From NCBI GenBank assembly GCA_964019055.1, contig OZ025213.1:12752202-12816201 (forward strand): a stretch of 64,000 nucleotides of DNA, in the 5' to 3' direction. The position numbers were made by a program, and so were the translations under genes. Source of the DNA: Anthopleura xanthogrammica (Eukaryota; Cnidaria; Anthozoa; Actiniaria; Actiniidae). Under the pieces are notes generated by a model. That model worked only from the letters and a program-made list of their open reading frames with translations, had not been told where the DNA came from and did not search any database. Below are positions 49,501-60,221 of this stretch, piece after piece (positions within the stretch are counted from its first letter, which is position 1; each line of letters starts with the position of its first letter).

Positions 49501-52500
49501 CGTTTCTTCGTTCGTTCATTTCTTCGTTCGTTTCTTCGATTGTTTCTTCGTTCATTTCTTCGTTCGTTTGTTTGTTCATTCGTTCCTTCCATCCTTCCTT
49601 TCATCCTTCTTCCCTCCCTTTTTTCCCTCTCTGTATCTCTTTTGCTTTCTGTTTTCATGCATGAATACCTATCCTCATCACAGCAGCAAATTTTAATGAT
49701 AGACGATGTCAACGATACACAATGAAGTATCAAATGGGAAAATTAATTTAGGACTGACGAACCTTAGAGCATCTGCGCCATATTTATCAATAATTTCTAC
49801 AGGATTTGGGTAGTTCTTTTTCCTTTTACTCATCTTTGCTCCGTCTCTGTTGATTAACAAACAAATAAAGTCGATGATGTGCGGTGATGATATTTGTTTT
49901 GTTATATTTTACATCCTACATGGAACTGGTTAAGTATTTAAATAGTTCTTACGCTGCTAGTACAAGACCATTGACGATCAGGTTCTTGAAAGGAGGCTTG
50001 TCGAACAAGGCAGTAGAAATGACCAATAATGTGTAGAACCTGGAACATGAACAAAATGAATGTCATCATCATCCTCATGTATCATCCTCATCATGTATCA
50101 TCATCATGTATCATCATCATGTATCATCATCATATATCATCATCATGTATCATCATCATGTATCATCATCATGTATCATCATCATGTATCATCATCATAT
50201 ATCATCATCATGTATCATCATCATGTATCATCATCATCATGTATCATCATCATGTATCATCATCATGTATCATCATCATCATGTATCATCATCATCATGT
50301 ATCATCATCATGTATCATCTGGCGGTGATCATCATGTATCATCATCATGTATCATCATCATCATGTATCATCATCATGTATCATCATCATGTATCATCAT
50401 CATCATGTATCATCATCATGTATCATCATCATGTATCATCATCATATATCATCATCATGTATCATCATCATGTATCATCATCATCATGTATCATCATCAT
50501 GTATCATCATCATCATGTATCATCATCATGTATCATCATCATGTATCATCATCATGTATCATCTGGCGGTGATCATCATGTATCATCATCATGTATCATC
50601 ATCATCATGTATCATCATCATGTATCATCATCATGTATCATCATCATCATGTATCATCATCATGTATCATCATCATGTATCATCATCATCATGTATCATC
50701 ATCATCATGTATCATCATCATGTATCATCTGGCGGTGATCATCATGTATCATCATCATGTATCATCATCATCATGTATCATCATCATGTATCATCATCAT
50801 GTATCATCATCATGTATCATCATCATCATGTATCATCATCATGTATCATCATCATGTATCATCATCATATATCATCATCATGTATCATCATCATGTATCA
50901 TCATCATCATGTATCATCATCATGTATCATTATCTTCATGTATCATCATCATCATGTATCATCATCATGTATCATCATCATGTATCATCATCATGTATCA
51001 TCTGGCGGTGATCATCATGTATCATCATCATGTATCATCATCATCATGTATCATCATCATGTATCATCATCATGTATCATCATCATGTATCATCATCATG
51101 TATCATCATCATGTATCATCATCATGTATCATCATCATGTATCATCATCATGTATCATCATCATGTATCATCATCATGTATCATCATCATGTATCATCAT
51201 CATGTATCATCATCATGTATCATCATCATGTATCATCATCATGTATCATCATCATGTATCATCATCATGTATCATCATCATGTATCATCATCATGTATCA
51301 TCACCATGTATCATCATCATGTATCATCATCATCATGTATCATCATCATGTATCATCATGTATCATCATCATGTATCATCATCATGTATCATCATCATGT
51401 ATCATCATCATGTATCATCATCATGTATCATCATCATCATGTATCATCATCATGTATCATCATGTATCATCATCATGTATCATCATCATGTATCATCATC
51501 ATGTATCATCTGGCGGTGATCATCATGTATCATCATCATGTATCATCATCATCATGTATCATCATCATGTATCATCATCATGTATCATCATCATGTATCA
51601 TCATCATGTATCATCATCATGTATCATCATCATGTATCATCATCATGTATCATCATCATGTATCATCATCATGTATCATCATCATGTATCATCATCATGT
51701 ATCATCATCATGTATCATCATCATGTATCATCATCATGTATCATCATCATGTATCATCATCATGTATCATCATCATGTATCATCATCATGTATCATCATC
51801 ATGTATCATCACCATGTATCATCATCATGTATCATCATCATCATGTATCATCATCATGTATCATCATGTATCATCATCATGTATCATCATCATGTATCAT
51901 CATCATGTATCATCATCATGTATCATCATCATGTATCATCATCATCATGTATCATCATCATGTATCATCATGTATCATCATCATGTATCATCATCATGTA
52001 TCATCATCATCATGTATCATCATCATGTATCATCATGTATCATCATCATGTATCATCATCATGTATCATCATCATGCATCATTATGTATCATCATCATGT
52101 ATCATCATCATCATGTATCATCATCATTGACTTACCATCCTCTAGTCTGATCAATACCCTCAGCAATAAAGTCTGCAGGGAAGGATTTTTCAAACACTTC
52201 TTTGTTCTCAAAAGGATAATGAACTTGTGCATAAGGCATGCTGCAGAAAGAAAGATAAAATTTTTATAAGATTTTTAAACTTTTATTAGCATTGTCAAGG
52301 TAACAATCAAAGTACACTGCAACCTTACCTTCCACTTTCAAACCAGCAATCAAACACTTCAGTGACTCTTCTCAACACCCCTCGGCCAGTCTTGGATGGG
52401 ATAGTGATGTGATCAACACTGAAACAATGAAGCATCAGTTGAAGTTTTAACTCGTAAGAGGAAAAAAAAACCAGTAAGAAATGAAAAAATAAAAAACAAT

Positions 52501-55500
52501 TGTGTGTCTAGTCATTCTAGCACTTTTCCACTAATTGGGGACACTTTTCACTCACACACACTACCACTACATCCAATATTCTATGCACACAACGCTCACT
52601 CATATGTTGATTTTTATGAAAGGAGTCCTAAAAACCAGAGAACCTGGAGAAAACCCTCATAGCATAGGAGAAAACAACACATCAAACAAACTCAATTCAC
52701 ATATGGTGTATGGGCTCAAACCAGTGACCCGAACCTTTGGAACCAGAGCAGTGAAAGACGACGTGTTAGCAGTGTACACCACCCATGCTACCCAAAATCA
52801 ACCACTCACCTTTCTCGGTGAAGATCGGTGATTCTCACACCTGACAGTTCTGCCAGCTCATCAATTGACCCAACACAAACAACCTAGCATTATTGAAGAT
52901 AACATTTTGTAAAATAGTGAGAACACAAAAATAATATTGTATTGCATCCTATGATATCCTTCTTGACCCAGTGCAAGAGCAGTTTATGATGAGCTAACAC
53001 ATTGGTCAATGCAAGGCCCTGTTTAGTGATCATTGATAGTTACAGTGCTTCCCAATCGCATGTGCGAAATTAAACAATTTGCTGTTGTGACAAAATAGGA
53101 TTTTGGTAAAGGTCAATCAAAGTGTACTTTCATAACAGTGTTGGAAAATACAAAGTTCTCAAGAGCATCTGCCTATTGAAGGTCATGGAAATGCCTTGAC
53201 TAATGTCCACCAAAACCTACTTTGTTGCAAATTGTACAATTTTGCACAAGTCATGTGATTCAAGGGAAGCACTGTAATAACACTATTCTGTTAAAAAAAT
53301 ATTGTCTGTCTATAGATTATGAAACTATATCATCAAAATATACTCACTTCTTGGTAGTCGTCACTGACCCACAGAGGAATAGGAGTACCCCAGTATCGGT
53401 TACGAGAGATATTCCAGTCATGTGCATTCTGTAGCCAATTATGGAATCGCTTCTCTTTCACAAATTCTGGTACCCTTGGGTGAAAAACATGATAAATTAC
53501 TTCTGAGCACCCCAAAAAGTGGGGGCTCTAGCCCCCTTGCTCTTGCCTCTTCAATTAAATCCTAAATTGGCTATTTGGTTTTTAATTTTTTAATAGATGA
53601 CTGTCGTTCAATAACATTATTATGAACTACAATAACTAGAAAATTGGGGCAGATCCAGGATTTTTTAATGAGGGGGTGCACAAACTCTAGCACCAATTAC
53701 ACAGTAGATATATCAGCTCATCTAGAGGGGGGTTGGCACCCCCCTGCACCCCTCCCCTAGATATGCCTGTGTCCCGTCTTTGATCACTCACCAGTAACAC
53801 TTTTGATTGTTGGCAAGTAGCTTTTCAACAAAAGACTCTACTTGAACGAACCACCCTGGCACTGCCTTGTAGATCAATGGACTATCCGACCTGAAATGGA
53901 AGAAGAAAACTTAAACATGTCACACTATGAATTTGTTACAGTCACAAGGAAAACTGTTTTAAAAACATCAAATCTTATCAACCAAAGTGTCAGGGCACAG
54001 CTAACTCTCAGATCGAATTGGAATTTTATAGTGTGTTGGGTTTTGCAGAGGGAGGAAAACCAGAGAACCTGAAAAAAAAGCCCTGAGGAAGGGACCTCGC
54101 AAACTCTACTCACATGTGACCTTGAGTCCAGGAATCGAACCTGAGACCCCAGAGGTGAGAGGCAAGTTAGCTTCTCTACGCCACCCTCAGTTCCCGGACA
54201 TGATATAACATAAAGAGTACTCTACTGTACCTCCAGCAGAAGGGATAGTTGTGCTTGACTGTAGTTTGATGTACAAGCCTGTTTTGTTGTTTTAATAACT
54301 TGATGATTTGTTTATCGGCATCCTAAACAAAAATCATGAAACGCTCAGTGTCATAAAAAGCCATATTTATGTCTCAAAACTTTTATTTTCTTCTCCATTC
54401 TCTATACCTTGACATACTGTCCTGCAAAGTCAGAAACTTCTGCCATAAACTTTCCATTTGCATCAACAGGGCAGGGCAGCTTACCACCTTTTTTGATGAT
54501 ACCATTGGCAATGCTAACACGGTAATCATCCTGGAACACACAAAATAATTAATGTTATAATAACAAAGCTTGGAATTTTTTCGTAAAGCTTGAAGAAGCA
54601 TTAATGCACTATGTTACCAGGGTTTACAGCTAATTTACATCATACAAGTCCAGTAACTCGAATGTTTTTATTGGTCAGGAGTTTTGGTGGCTTTGTTTGA
54701 AATTCCAAAACTTCAGCAACTCAAATTACTTTTAACTTAAAAACAAAGATTTTCAAGCTGATACTTAGCAATGTGGTTGAGAAGTGAATTCTTCTGGAAA
54801 ATATTTCACAATCATTAATGATAGGGGGTGGAAAACCTACTTGTAATTTTTAACTGACTTTTTTTTTGAATATCAGAGTGTTTTGATTGGGGATTTGAAA
54901 ATGTAAATATAAGGTCTTGAAAGCTACATTTGAATTCCCGAGTTTACTGGTCACGAGTGACACATATTAGCTGTAAAACACTTGATTATCAAGAAGTTTT
55001 TTGCTGTTTCAACTCACCTCACCAAAAGCTGGTGCAGAGTGTACCACACCTGTACCGCTGTCATCTGTGACATATCCATCAGTTAGGATTCTAAATGCTC
55101 CTGTTTCCTTCATCTAATGTGTAACACAATAGACTTTAGTTGATAGAATTTTAAGAATAAGCAGTATAGCAGTAGCATTGCATGTACTGTGGAGCATAGT
55201 TTTGAGTTGGGGAATCACATGAGATTCTGAGTCTGGATCAAACACGAGACCCCCAGACATTAGAGGCAAGTGCACTACTGCTACACCACACTTGATTCAA
55301 CAAGTAACCACATCAGTCAATGTGACAAGTCAAGAGGACAAGTTAAAGTAGTGTTTTGCCAGATAGATGTAACTGCCAATTTTGGCCAAACATTGTCTCT
55401 TGACCGGCCATTATTTTTAGCCCTCTAGTACTGTAGGTTTATAGTTGGTGGTTGGTGGGTTGTTGATAAGGTGTCATTTGCTTATTTGTTAACTTATCTT

Positions 55501-58500
55501 TGTAAATGCAATGTACTATACCTCCTTAAAATAGGGAAACAATGGCTGGTAGGTTTTTCCTTTTAAAGTTTCACCTTTGAATCTAAGAAAAATCAAGAAA
55601 AACAATAAATGATGAACCATACAGTTTGATAACTTACTCATAAAACAAGGCAGATTATTTTGCAGATTTTACCTTTCGAGAACAGTGTATTCATCAGGAG
55701 TTTTGAATAAAGCATCCAGCCTTGCAGCCATCATGATGTACACTCTCTCTGTGTTGTTGTCTGCCGGAAAGTGAAGAAATAATAATTGATTAGTCTACCA
55801 AGTGAGGAGCTCATGTGATTGCACAGAAAATCCTTTTTTGTAACAGTTATTATCATGTGGCATACTGCATGGCATGGCATACCTTTAACTTTGACATATT
55901 CCATTTGAGCGTTGACGACCAGGGCTAGATTACTGGGTAAAGTCCAGGGAGTGGTTGTCCAGGCAATCATACTGACATCTGGACTCTCGTCGAGTGGAAA
56001 GCTAATAAATACTGTAAATATATGGCAGGAATTAGCTTAGTAAAGTCAGTGATTTCTTAAAATGGTGATTTTTATCAAGTTGCAATCGAGACGGGGTAAG
56101 ATACAGTATAGCAATTCATTATTACTGAACAACTAGGCAGGTTTTATGGCAGCCAAGTTGTCGGGTTAGAACAATAAAATATTTTGGCATAACAAGAAAT
56201 ATATTTTTCAAGGGAGAAAATTTCTATCATTTTGCATTGGACTTGGCATCCCATGGAAGTAGGATTTGTTAGAATCTTAAGTTACATATTAATTAGGAGA
56301 TTATTGAATTACTAAAAATATTTGCTTCTCATTGGCTTACATGTTATGTATTTCAAAAAATATAATTTTTAGATTACAAATTTAAAAAAAGAAATTATAC
56401 ATTATTTACCTGCAGGATCTACAACCTCCTTGTAGTTTTGGTTCGACTCGAAGTTTGACAGTGGAGTGTTGCATGCTGTTGAGTACGGCATGACCTAACA
56501 CATCAAGATAAAAGATTTCAATAAAAACATGGATAGAACTTTAGTCTACCGGTAGTAAGCTAATTTTAGTTTTAGCTCAGTTATATCTCGTTTCTGGCAC
56601 ACGTTACTGGTCAAAATAACTGGCAAAGCAAAGATTTGACTTGACAATAACCAATTCTGGATAGACATTGTCCAATGATTGGCCAATATTTTTAGCCCTA
56701 ATAATTAATTATTAATTGTATATTTAAATATGTAAATACCTTGAATCCTCTATAGACAAGCTTCTTTTCATACAGCTGTTTGAACACCCACCTGTGATGA
56801 TAAAAATAAACATTATATTACCTCAAAGCCACAGATGAGATGAACCCAAGACCCTCTATAGCTCCCTTGCACTAATTCCCAACCTTGGGGTCAAAACAAA
56901 AGAACTGTGGTCTCTTGAGGATTGAAATCTTTTGTGATGTTAATATTTTTCATTGTATTGACAGGAGTCTATTTTCTAGTCAGATGCTCTAACCACTGAG
57001 CTACAGGAGACTCATATGGCGAGTAAGGTCATCTGTGGGTATATGAGTTACTCTTACCAGATTGTTTCCATGAACCATGGATAGAGAGTCTTGTAGTCAT
57101 GTTCAAAATCAATCCATCTTCCTAACCTATTGACGATAACCTAGAGAGAAAGGGTAGCAAGAACGTTCACTCATTGAGCCATCCACTCATCCTTCCCTCT
57201 CTCCATCTACCCATCTGTCCATTCTTTTACATATCCATCCATTCTTCCATCCATTTGGGTCTGTCCATCCATTAATTCATATACTGTACACGTATCCATC
57301 CATGCATCATTCCATCCATTCACGCATGCATGCATCCATCCATGCATCTATCCCTCCATCTGTCCATCCATCCATCAATCAATCCATGCATCTATCCCTC
57401 CATCCGTCCATCCATCCATCCATCAATCCATGCATCTGTCCATCCATCCATGCATCCATCTGTCCATCCAATTGTCCATCTGTCTATTTGTCTATCTGTC
57501 CGTCCATCCATGCATGCATTCATTCATTTATTCAATCATTCCATCCTTTAACTATTCATATGATTCTCAATCCTTCTTACTTTCATCATTTATTCAACTA
57601 CAACCATATATCCAATTTTTCACTAGCTCAATAATTAAATTTCCCATAAACAAGTTTTTTTTCATTACAGACATTATCCACACATTTCCATAATCATCAA
57701 ACAAACAATACTATTAATAGTACCTCCCAATCATGTGAGTAACGCATGACAATGCTTCGGCATTCTTTGTTGTATTGTGCAATACCCATCTTAGCAACAT
57801 CATCAGGACCCTAATTAACAGATCAATTAGATAATGAGAATTCAATGATAATTTTAAATACAATAGCCTCTAATAAACCCTTTCAGCTTGAGTGTAATTT
57901 TTTCCAATTTTAAACCACGTGATTCTCTTGAGAATAAGATTCTTTGTTTGAGTTGTATCCATATTCATGTGTCTTCTCATGTGCAACCGTTAAACAAAGA
58001 AATGATACTCTAGGGAATGACACGTGGTCTGAAATGGGAAAACATTATGCCCAAGCTAAAGAGATGATAACTAGCGGTAAGCTAGTGTGGGCTGCATCGG
58101 TGTTTCTAATGAAACAGTTGTGATAAAAAGGTAAATTTTACACTGTAAAAAATAAGAAAGATCACTTACTGACGTTTCAGATGCTAGTTTCGATTACTCC
58201 GACGAAGGACTAGCGTCTGAAACATCAGTAAGTGATCTTTCTTATTTTTTACGGTGAAAAATTTACCTTTTTATCACAAGCTAAAGAGGTCTATAGGCCG
58301 TAATGTTTACTATCTGGTGATACATACTAACCTTAATATTTAGCTTTTGATCTATTTCATATTCCTGGAATGAGAATAAATATAAAATCATCAAATCCTT
58401 ATTGTAGGTCGTCAGACAGGTAGTCATTACAAAGTCTACCTACTGCTACTGTTCATGCATACGGCACACTCCTAACAATATCTACTCACATGTGATGCCG

Positions 58501-59971
58501 AGTCCAGGAATCAAACTCAAGACCCCAGAGGTGAGAGGCAATGGCTACCGCTACGCCACCCTTTATTCCCACCCTTCAGTTTATCCTCTTTACAGTTATT
58601 AATCTACATTAACTAGATTAATTTTAGACTTGAATATGTAGCTGTGATTGGTTGAGTGACGAGCGATTATGAGACAATATTCACTTTGCATTTGGTGAAT
58701 AATTGTTAAATAGTAAAATGGATCTTACCACAGGAAGCCCATGACAATCCCATCCAAAGCGTCTCTCCACATAATAACCACTTTGATGAGCATAACGCGT
58801 CACAATATCCTAGAAATAATAAACTGAGTTGCAGTGCTTATATTATACAGTATAATGAAATGGTTTTGATCATATAGAACTTTTAGCATGGACGTGTAAT
58901 GTTTTCCTTTTTCAGAACATGTCAATCACTTGAGAATAAGATTCTTTGTTCGAATTGTATCCATATTCATGTGTCTTCTCATGCACAACCATTAAACAAA
59001 GAAATAATACTCTAGGGAATGACATGTGGTCTTAAATGGGAAAACATTACACCCAAGCTAAGATGGTCTATAGACCCCTTGCACGTGACATCAAAGCAGC
59101 TCAATTTAGAGGACAAAACAAAAGAATTTCAATCTCCTGAGAATTGGAACCTATTATTTTGTCCTCCTAATTGAGCTGCATTCCAACGTGCTGCAAGGGG
59201 TCAATTGTAGCCAACTGAACACTGGAAACCCAACGACCCTAGTCTGAGCTACAAACGTCTTACAATACCTTGATGGTTCCAGCCAGGATATGACCATAAT
59301 GTGGTAACCCAGTAGCAAATGGCGGACCATCATAGAAGGAATACCTAGTAAAAAAAAACAAAAACCAATAAACAAACAAACCAAAAAAACTTGAAGATAC
59401 AATTTGATAAATAAGCTTACTACTAAACATTTGAATGAAAAAATCTTTATTTTTATCCAGATTTCCAAGCAGATATAAAATCAAACATTTATTTAAAATT
59501 ATTGTACTTTTTACATTAATCAAATGATCAATTATTTAATTTTCCATGGTAAAAAGCTGTGATAAAATCAAGGATGCGCATGGCTTCACATAAGCTAAAT
59601 CTCGTTCTACAAGATGTATAATAAAAACTAGAACACAAATCGTTCCAAACACACTATATTTACAATGATTCGAGAGATTTAAGGCATACATATAATAGAT
59701 TACATTCCGATCTTTTAAATAAATACCTTGGACGACCTTCTGATTGTTTTAATGAGGTCTTAAAGGCATCAAGCTTCTTCCAAAGTTCCAAAATTTTCTC
59801 CTCTTCCTTGGGGAAATTATGCTGCTCAGACGAGTGGGAAGCCATCTCAGAGTCTGTATCTACAGCAGACGAATATATCTGGCTAGCAAATCCCTTTCTT
59901 ATTAGATTGTTTACGGATTTAAATGATACTTTTGAGAAATTTATTGAGAATTTCCTTCCACATGGAAGCAT
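43526..59971 (-). CDS. IARS1: Isoleucyl-tRNA synthetase, cytosolic type (IARS1)
   Basis: Charges tRNA-Ile with isoleucine. About 1190 residues in 34 exons, listed 5' to 3' (plus coordinates): 59727-59971, 59269-59344, 58729-58809, 58332-58364, 57724-57810, 57058-57140, 56740-56791, 56410-56494, 55883-56011, 55673-55760, 55522-55582, 55018-55113, 54408-54530, 54231-54322, 53792-53890, 53348-53474, 52810-52883, 52329-52418, 52136-52240, 49953-50039, 49763-49846, 49227-49371, 48997-49117, 48515-48606, 47747-47824, 47555-47673, 47258-47360, 46853-46936, 46644-46779, 46273-46424, 45963-46058, 45150-45323, 44137-44343, 43526-43592. All junctions keep frame. Motifs: HYGH (97-100, the HIGH box), GWDCHGLP (126-133), the editing-domain [31 protein letters not shown] (642-646). 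Residues 1-42 precede the usual start (M43) and look like a mitochondrial presequence. The final exon after 43526 is uncertain, so the stop codon is not assigned. The strong TTTCAG acceptor ending at 43479 would give an almost immediate TAG. Confidence 0.93.
43799..44098. repeat. 13-bp GTATCATCATCAT microsatellite
   Basis: About 16 units of GTATCATCATCAT, then (ATC)n and (GTC)n. It lies in the last mapped IARS1 intron (43593-44136), 38 bp from the exon at 44137. Frames of the MYHHHV type are artefacts. Confidence 0.95.
44446..45075. repeat. About 240-bp tandem repeat, 2.6 copies
   Basis: GAAAGAAAACGCATGTTTTGG begins at 44446 and 44684, with a diverged start near 44922. Each unit continues through TGACTTGAAGCTCACTAAGC, ATGAATAAATTATCTCTGTG and TCGTATGGAAAATCGTAATT. 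The third copy is partial. Lies within the IARS1 intron 44344-45149. Confidence 0.92.
45565..45815. mobile_element. MITE family G, full copy
   Basis: The left end AAGGTGCGGTAATAC is mirrored by GTATTAGCGCACCTT at the right. Nested inverted segments of the CGTGCAACTTG / CAAGTTGCACG and TTGCTCGTATTA types are present. About 251 bp, in the IARS1 intron 45324-45962. Related fragments occur at 39727-39843 and 61575-61755. Confidence 0.9.
47038..47170. mobile_element. MITE family B, copy 3
   Basis: Termini TAGACCCCTTGCAGCACG and GTCATGTGCAAGGGGTAT. The interior GAGGACAAAACAATAGGTTC and TTTGTTTCGTCCTCC match the family. In the IARS1 intron 46937-47257. Confidence 0.92.
47957..48090. mobile_element. 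MITE family B, copy 4
   Basis: Termini TAGACCCCTTGCAGCAC and GACGAAAGGGGTCTA. Interior GCACAAAACAATAGGTTCC and TTTTGTTTTGTCCTC. In the IARS1 intron 47825-48514. Confidence 0.92.
49434..49625. repeat. TTCG/TTCA pyrimidine-rich repeat
   Basis: Imperfect TTCG, TTCA and TTCC tetranucleotides in the IARS1 intron 49372-49762. Frames of serine/phenylalanine type here are artefacts. Confidence 0.9.
50060..52127. repeat. 2-kb GTATCATCATCAT array with higher-order duplications
   Basis: Units of 13 bp (GTATCATCATCAT) mix with 10- and 16-bp variants. The marker CTGGCGGTGATC recurs at 50319, 50563, 50729, 51002 and 51510. Two near-identical blocks of 508 bp follow each other: the marker at 51002/51510 and an ACCATG variant at 51303/51811 have the same offset. 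It fills IARS1 intron 50040-52135, reaching within about 8 bp of the splice donor at 52135. Confidence 0.96.
52610..52800 (-). mobile_element. Degenerate SINE-like copy
   Basis: Reverse-complemented, it has a head containing GGGTAGCATGGGTGGTGTA, a box-B-like GGTTTGAGCCC and a body with TTTTCTCCAGGTTCTCTGG. This matches the layout of the tRNA-derived SINE at 53988-54195 with strong divergence. Ends 10 bp from IARS1 exon 52810-52883. Confidence 0.5.
53988..54195 (-). mobile_element. tRNA-derived SINE
   Basis: On the minus strand the head reads AGGGTGGCGTAGAGAAG (A-box-like TGGCGTAGAGA). Later GGTTCGATTCCTGG matches the RNA polymerase III B box. The body follows (ACATGTGAGTAGAG, GGTTCTCTGGTTTTCCTCC, CTCTGCAAAACCC), and it ends in part of the 57-bp tail unit (TTAGCTGTGCCCTGAC). 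The most complete copy in the window, in IARS1 intron 53891-54230. Confidence 0.88.
55196..55295 (-). mobile_element. SINE head fragment
   Basis: Minus-strand GTGTGGTGTAGCAGTAG, then CTTGCCTCTAATGTCTGG and GTGTTTGATCCAGACTC, a diverged A-box/B-box pair. In IARS1 intron 55114-55521. Confidence 0.6.
57181..57520. repeat. Imperfect TCCA/TGCA repeat
   Basis: ATCC, ATCT and ATGC tetranucleotides mixed, in the IARS1 intron 57141-57723. Peptide frames rich in HPSI are artefacts. Confidence 0.92.
57873..58068. mobile_element. MITE family A, copy 4 (interrupted)
   Basis: Full palindromic body (AAACCACGTGATTCTCTTG, CTCATGTGCAACCGTTAAAC, GACACGTGGTCTGAAATGGG). Its right end is split: CAAGCTAAAGAG at 58052-58063 recurs at 58277-58288, and the expected AGGTCTATA follows only the second. 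A foldback segment sits between. In IARS1 intron 57811-58331. Confidence 0.88.
58064..58276. mobile_element. Foldback element nested in family-A MITE
   Basis: Arms of about 71 bp, 58118-58188 and 58209-58279, are near-perfect reverse complements (TTGTGATAAAAAGGTAAAT ... ATTTACCTTTTTATCACAA) with a 20-bp loop. It is flanked by an exact 12-bp direct repeat, CAAGCTAAAGAG, derived from the host MITE. Confidence 0.85.
58440..58565 (-). mobile_element. SINE 5' fragment
   Basis: Minus-strand AGGGTGGCGTAGCGGTAG, then CTTGAGTTTGATTCCTGG and ACTCGGCATCACATGTGAG. This is the same head as the SINE at 53988-54195. In IARS1 intron 58365-58728. Confidence 0.8.
58873..59070. mobile_element. MITE family A, copy 5
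   Basis: Palindromic element with CATGTCAATCACTTGAG and AATGACATGTGGTCTTAAAT. It directly abuts family-B copy 5 at 59071. In IARS1 intron 58810-59268. Confidence 0.9.
59071..59202. mobile_element. MITE family B, copy 5
   Basis: TAGACCCCTTGCACGTGAC at the left and AACGTGCTGCAAGGGGTC at the right. The interior is in opposite orientation to copies 3 and 4 (AGAGGACAAAACAAAAGAAT, TTATTTTGTCCTCC). Confidence 0.92.
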
Positions 59972-60221
59972 TACATTACATCATCCAACCGGCAACTACA
60001 CTCGCAATGCCTTGTGGACTATCCCTCTAGTTTTTCATCAATAAAAAATATAAAATTAATAAAAATTGAGTAAATAATGACAGAAACCTTAAGTAAAATG
60101 CCCTAAATTTCTTATTATCTTAAAATTGTTTGATTATCTCTAAGTGGAAATATTTTTTTAATTTTTAAAGAAAAATTCTCAGTGATATATCCCGTCGTGC
60201 ATTGCTGGTGGGGTTTTCAAA
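59972..60221. promoter_or_regulatory. Bidirectional promoter of IARS1 and NDUFA5
   Basis: 250 bp separate the divergent start codons. No TATA box is evident at a suitable distance for either gene. The NDUFA5 start lies in AAAATGGCTGCC, close to the YY1 consensus (AAnATGGCGGC), an element known at many nuclear genes for mitochondrial proteins. Shared promoter function is inferred from spacing and orientation. Confidence 0.65.

Noticed and set aside
50029..52269. Overlapping frames of [10 protein letters not shown] type up to 519 codons
   Set aside because: Artefacts of the GTATCATCATCAT array inside an IARS1 intron.
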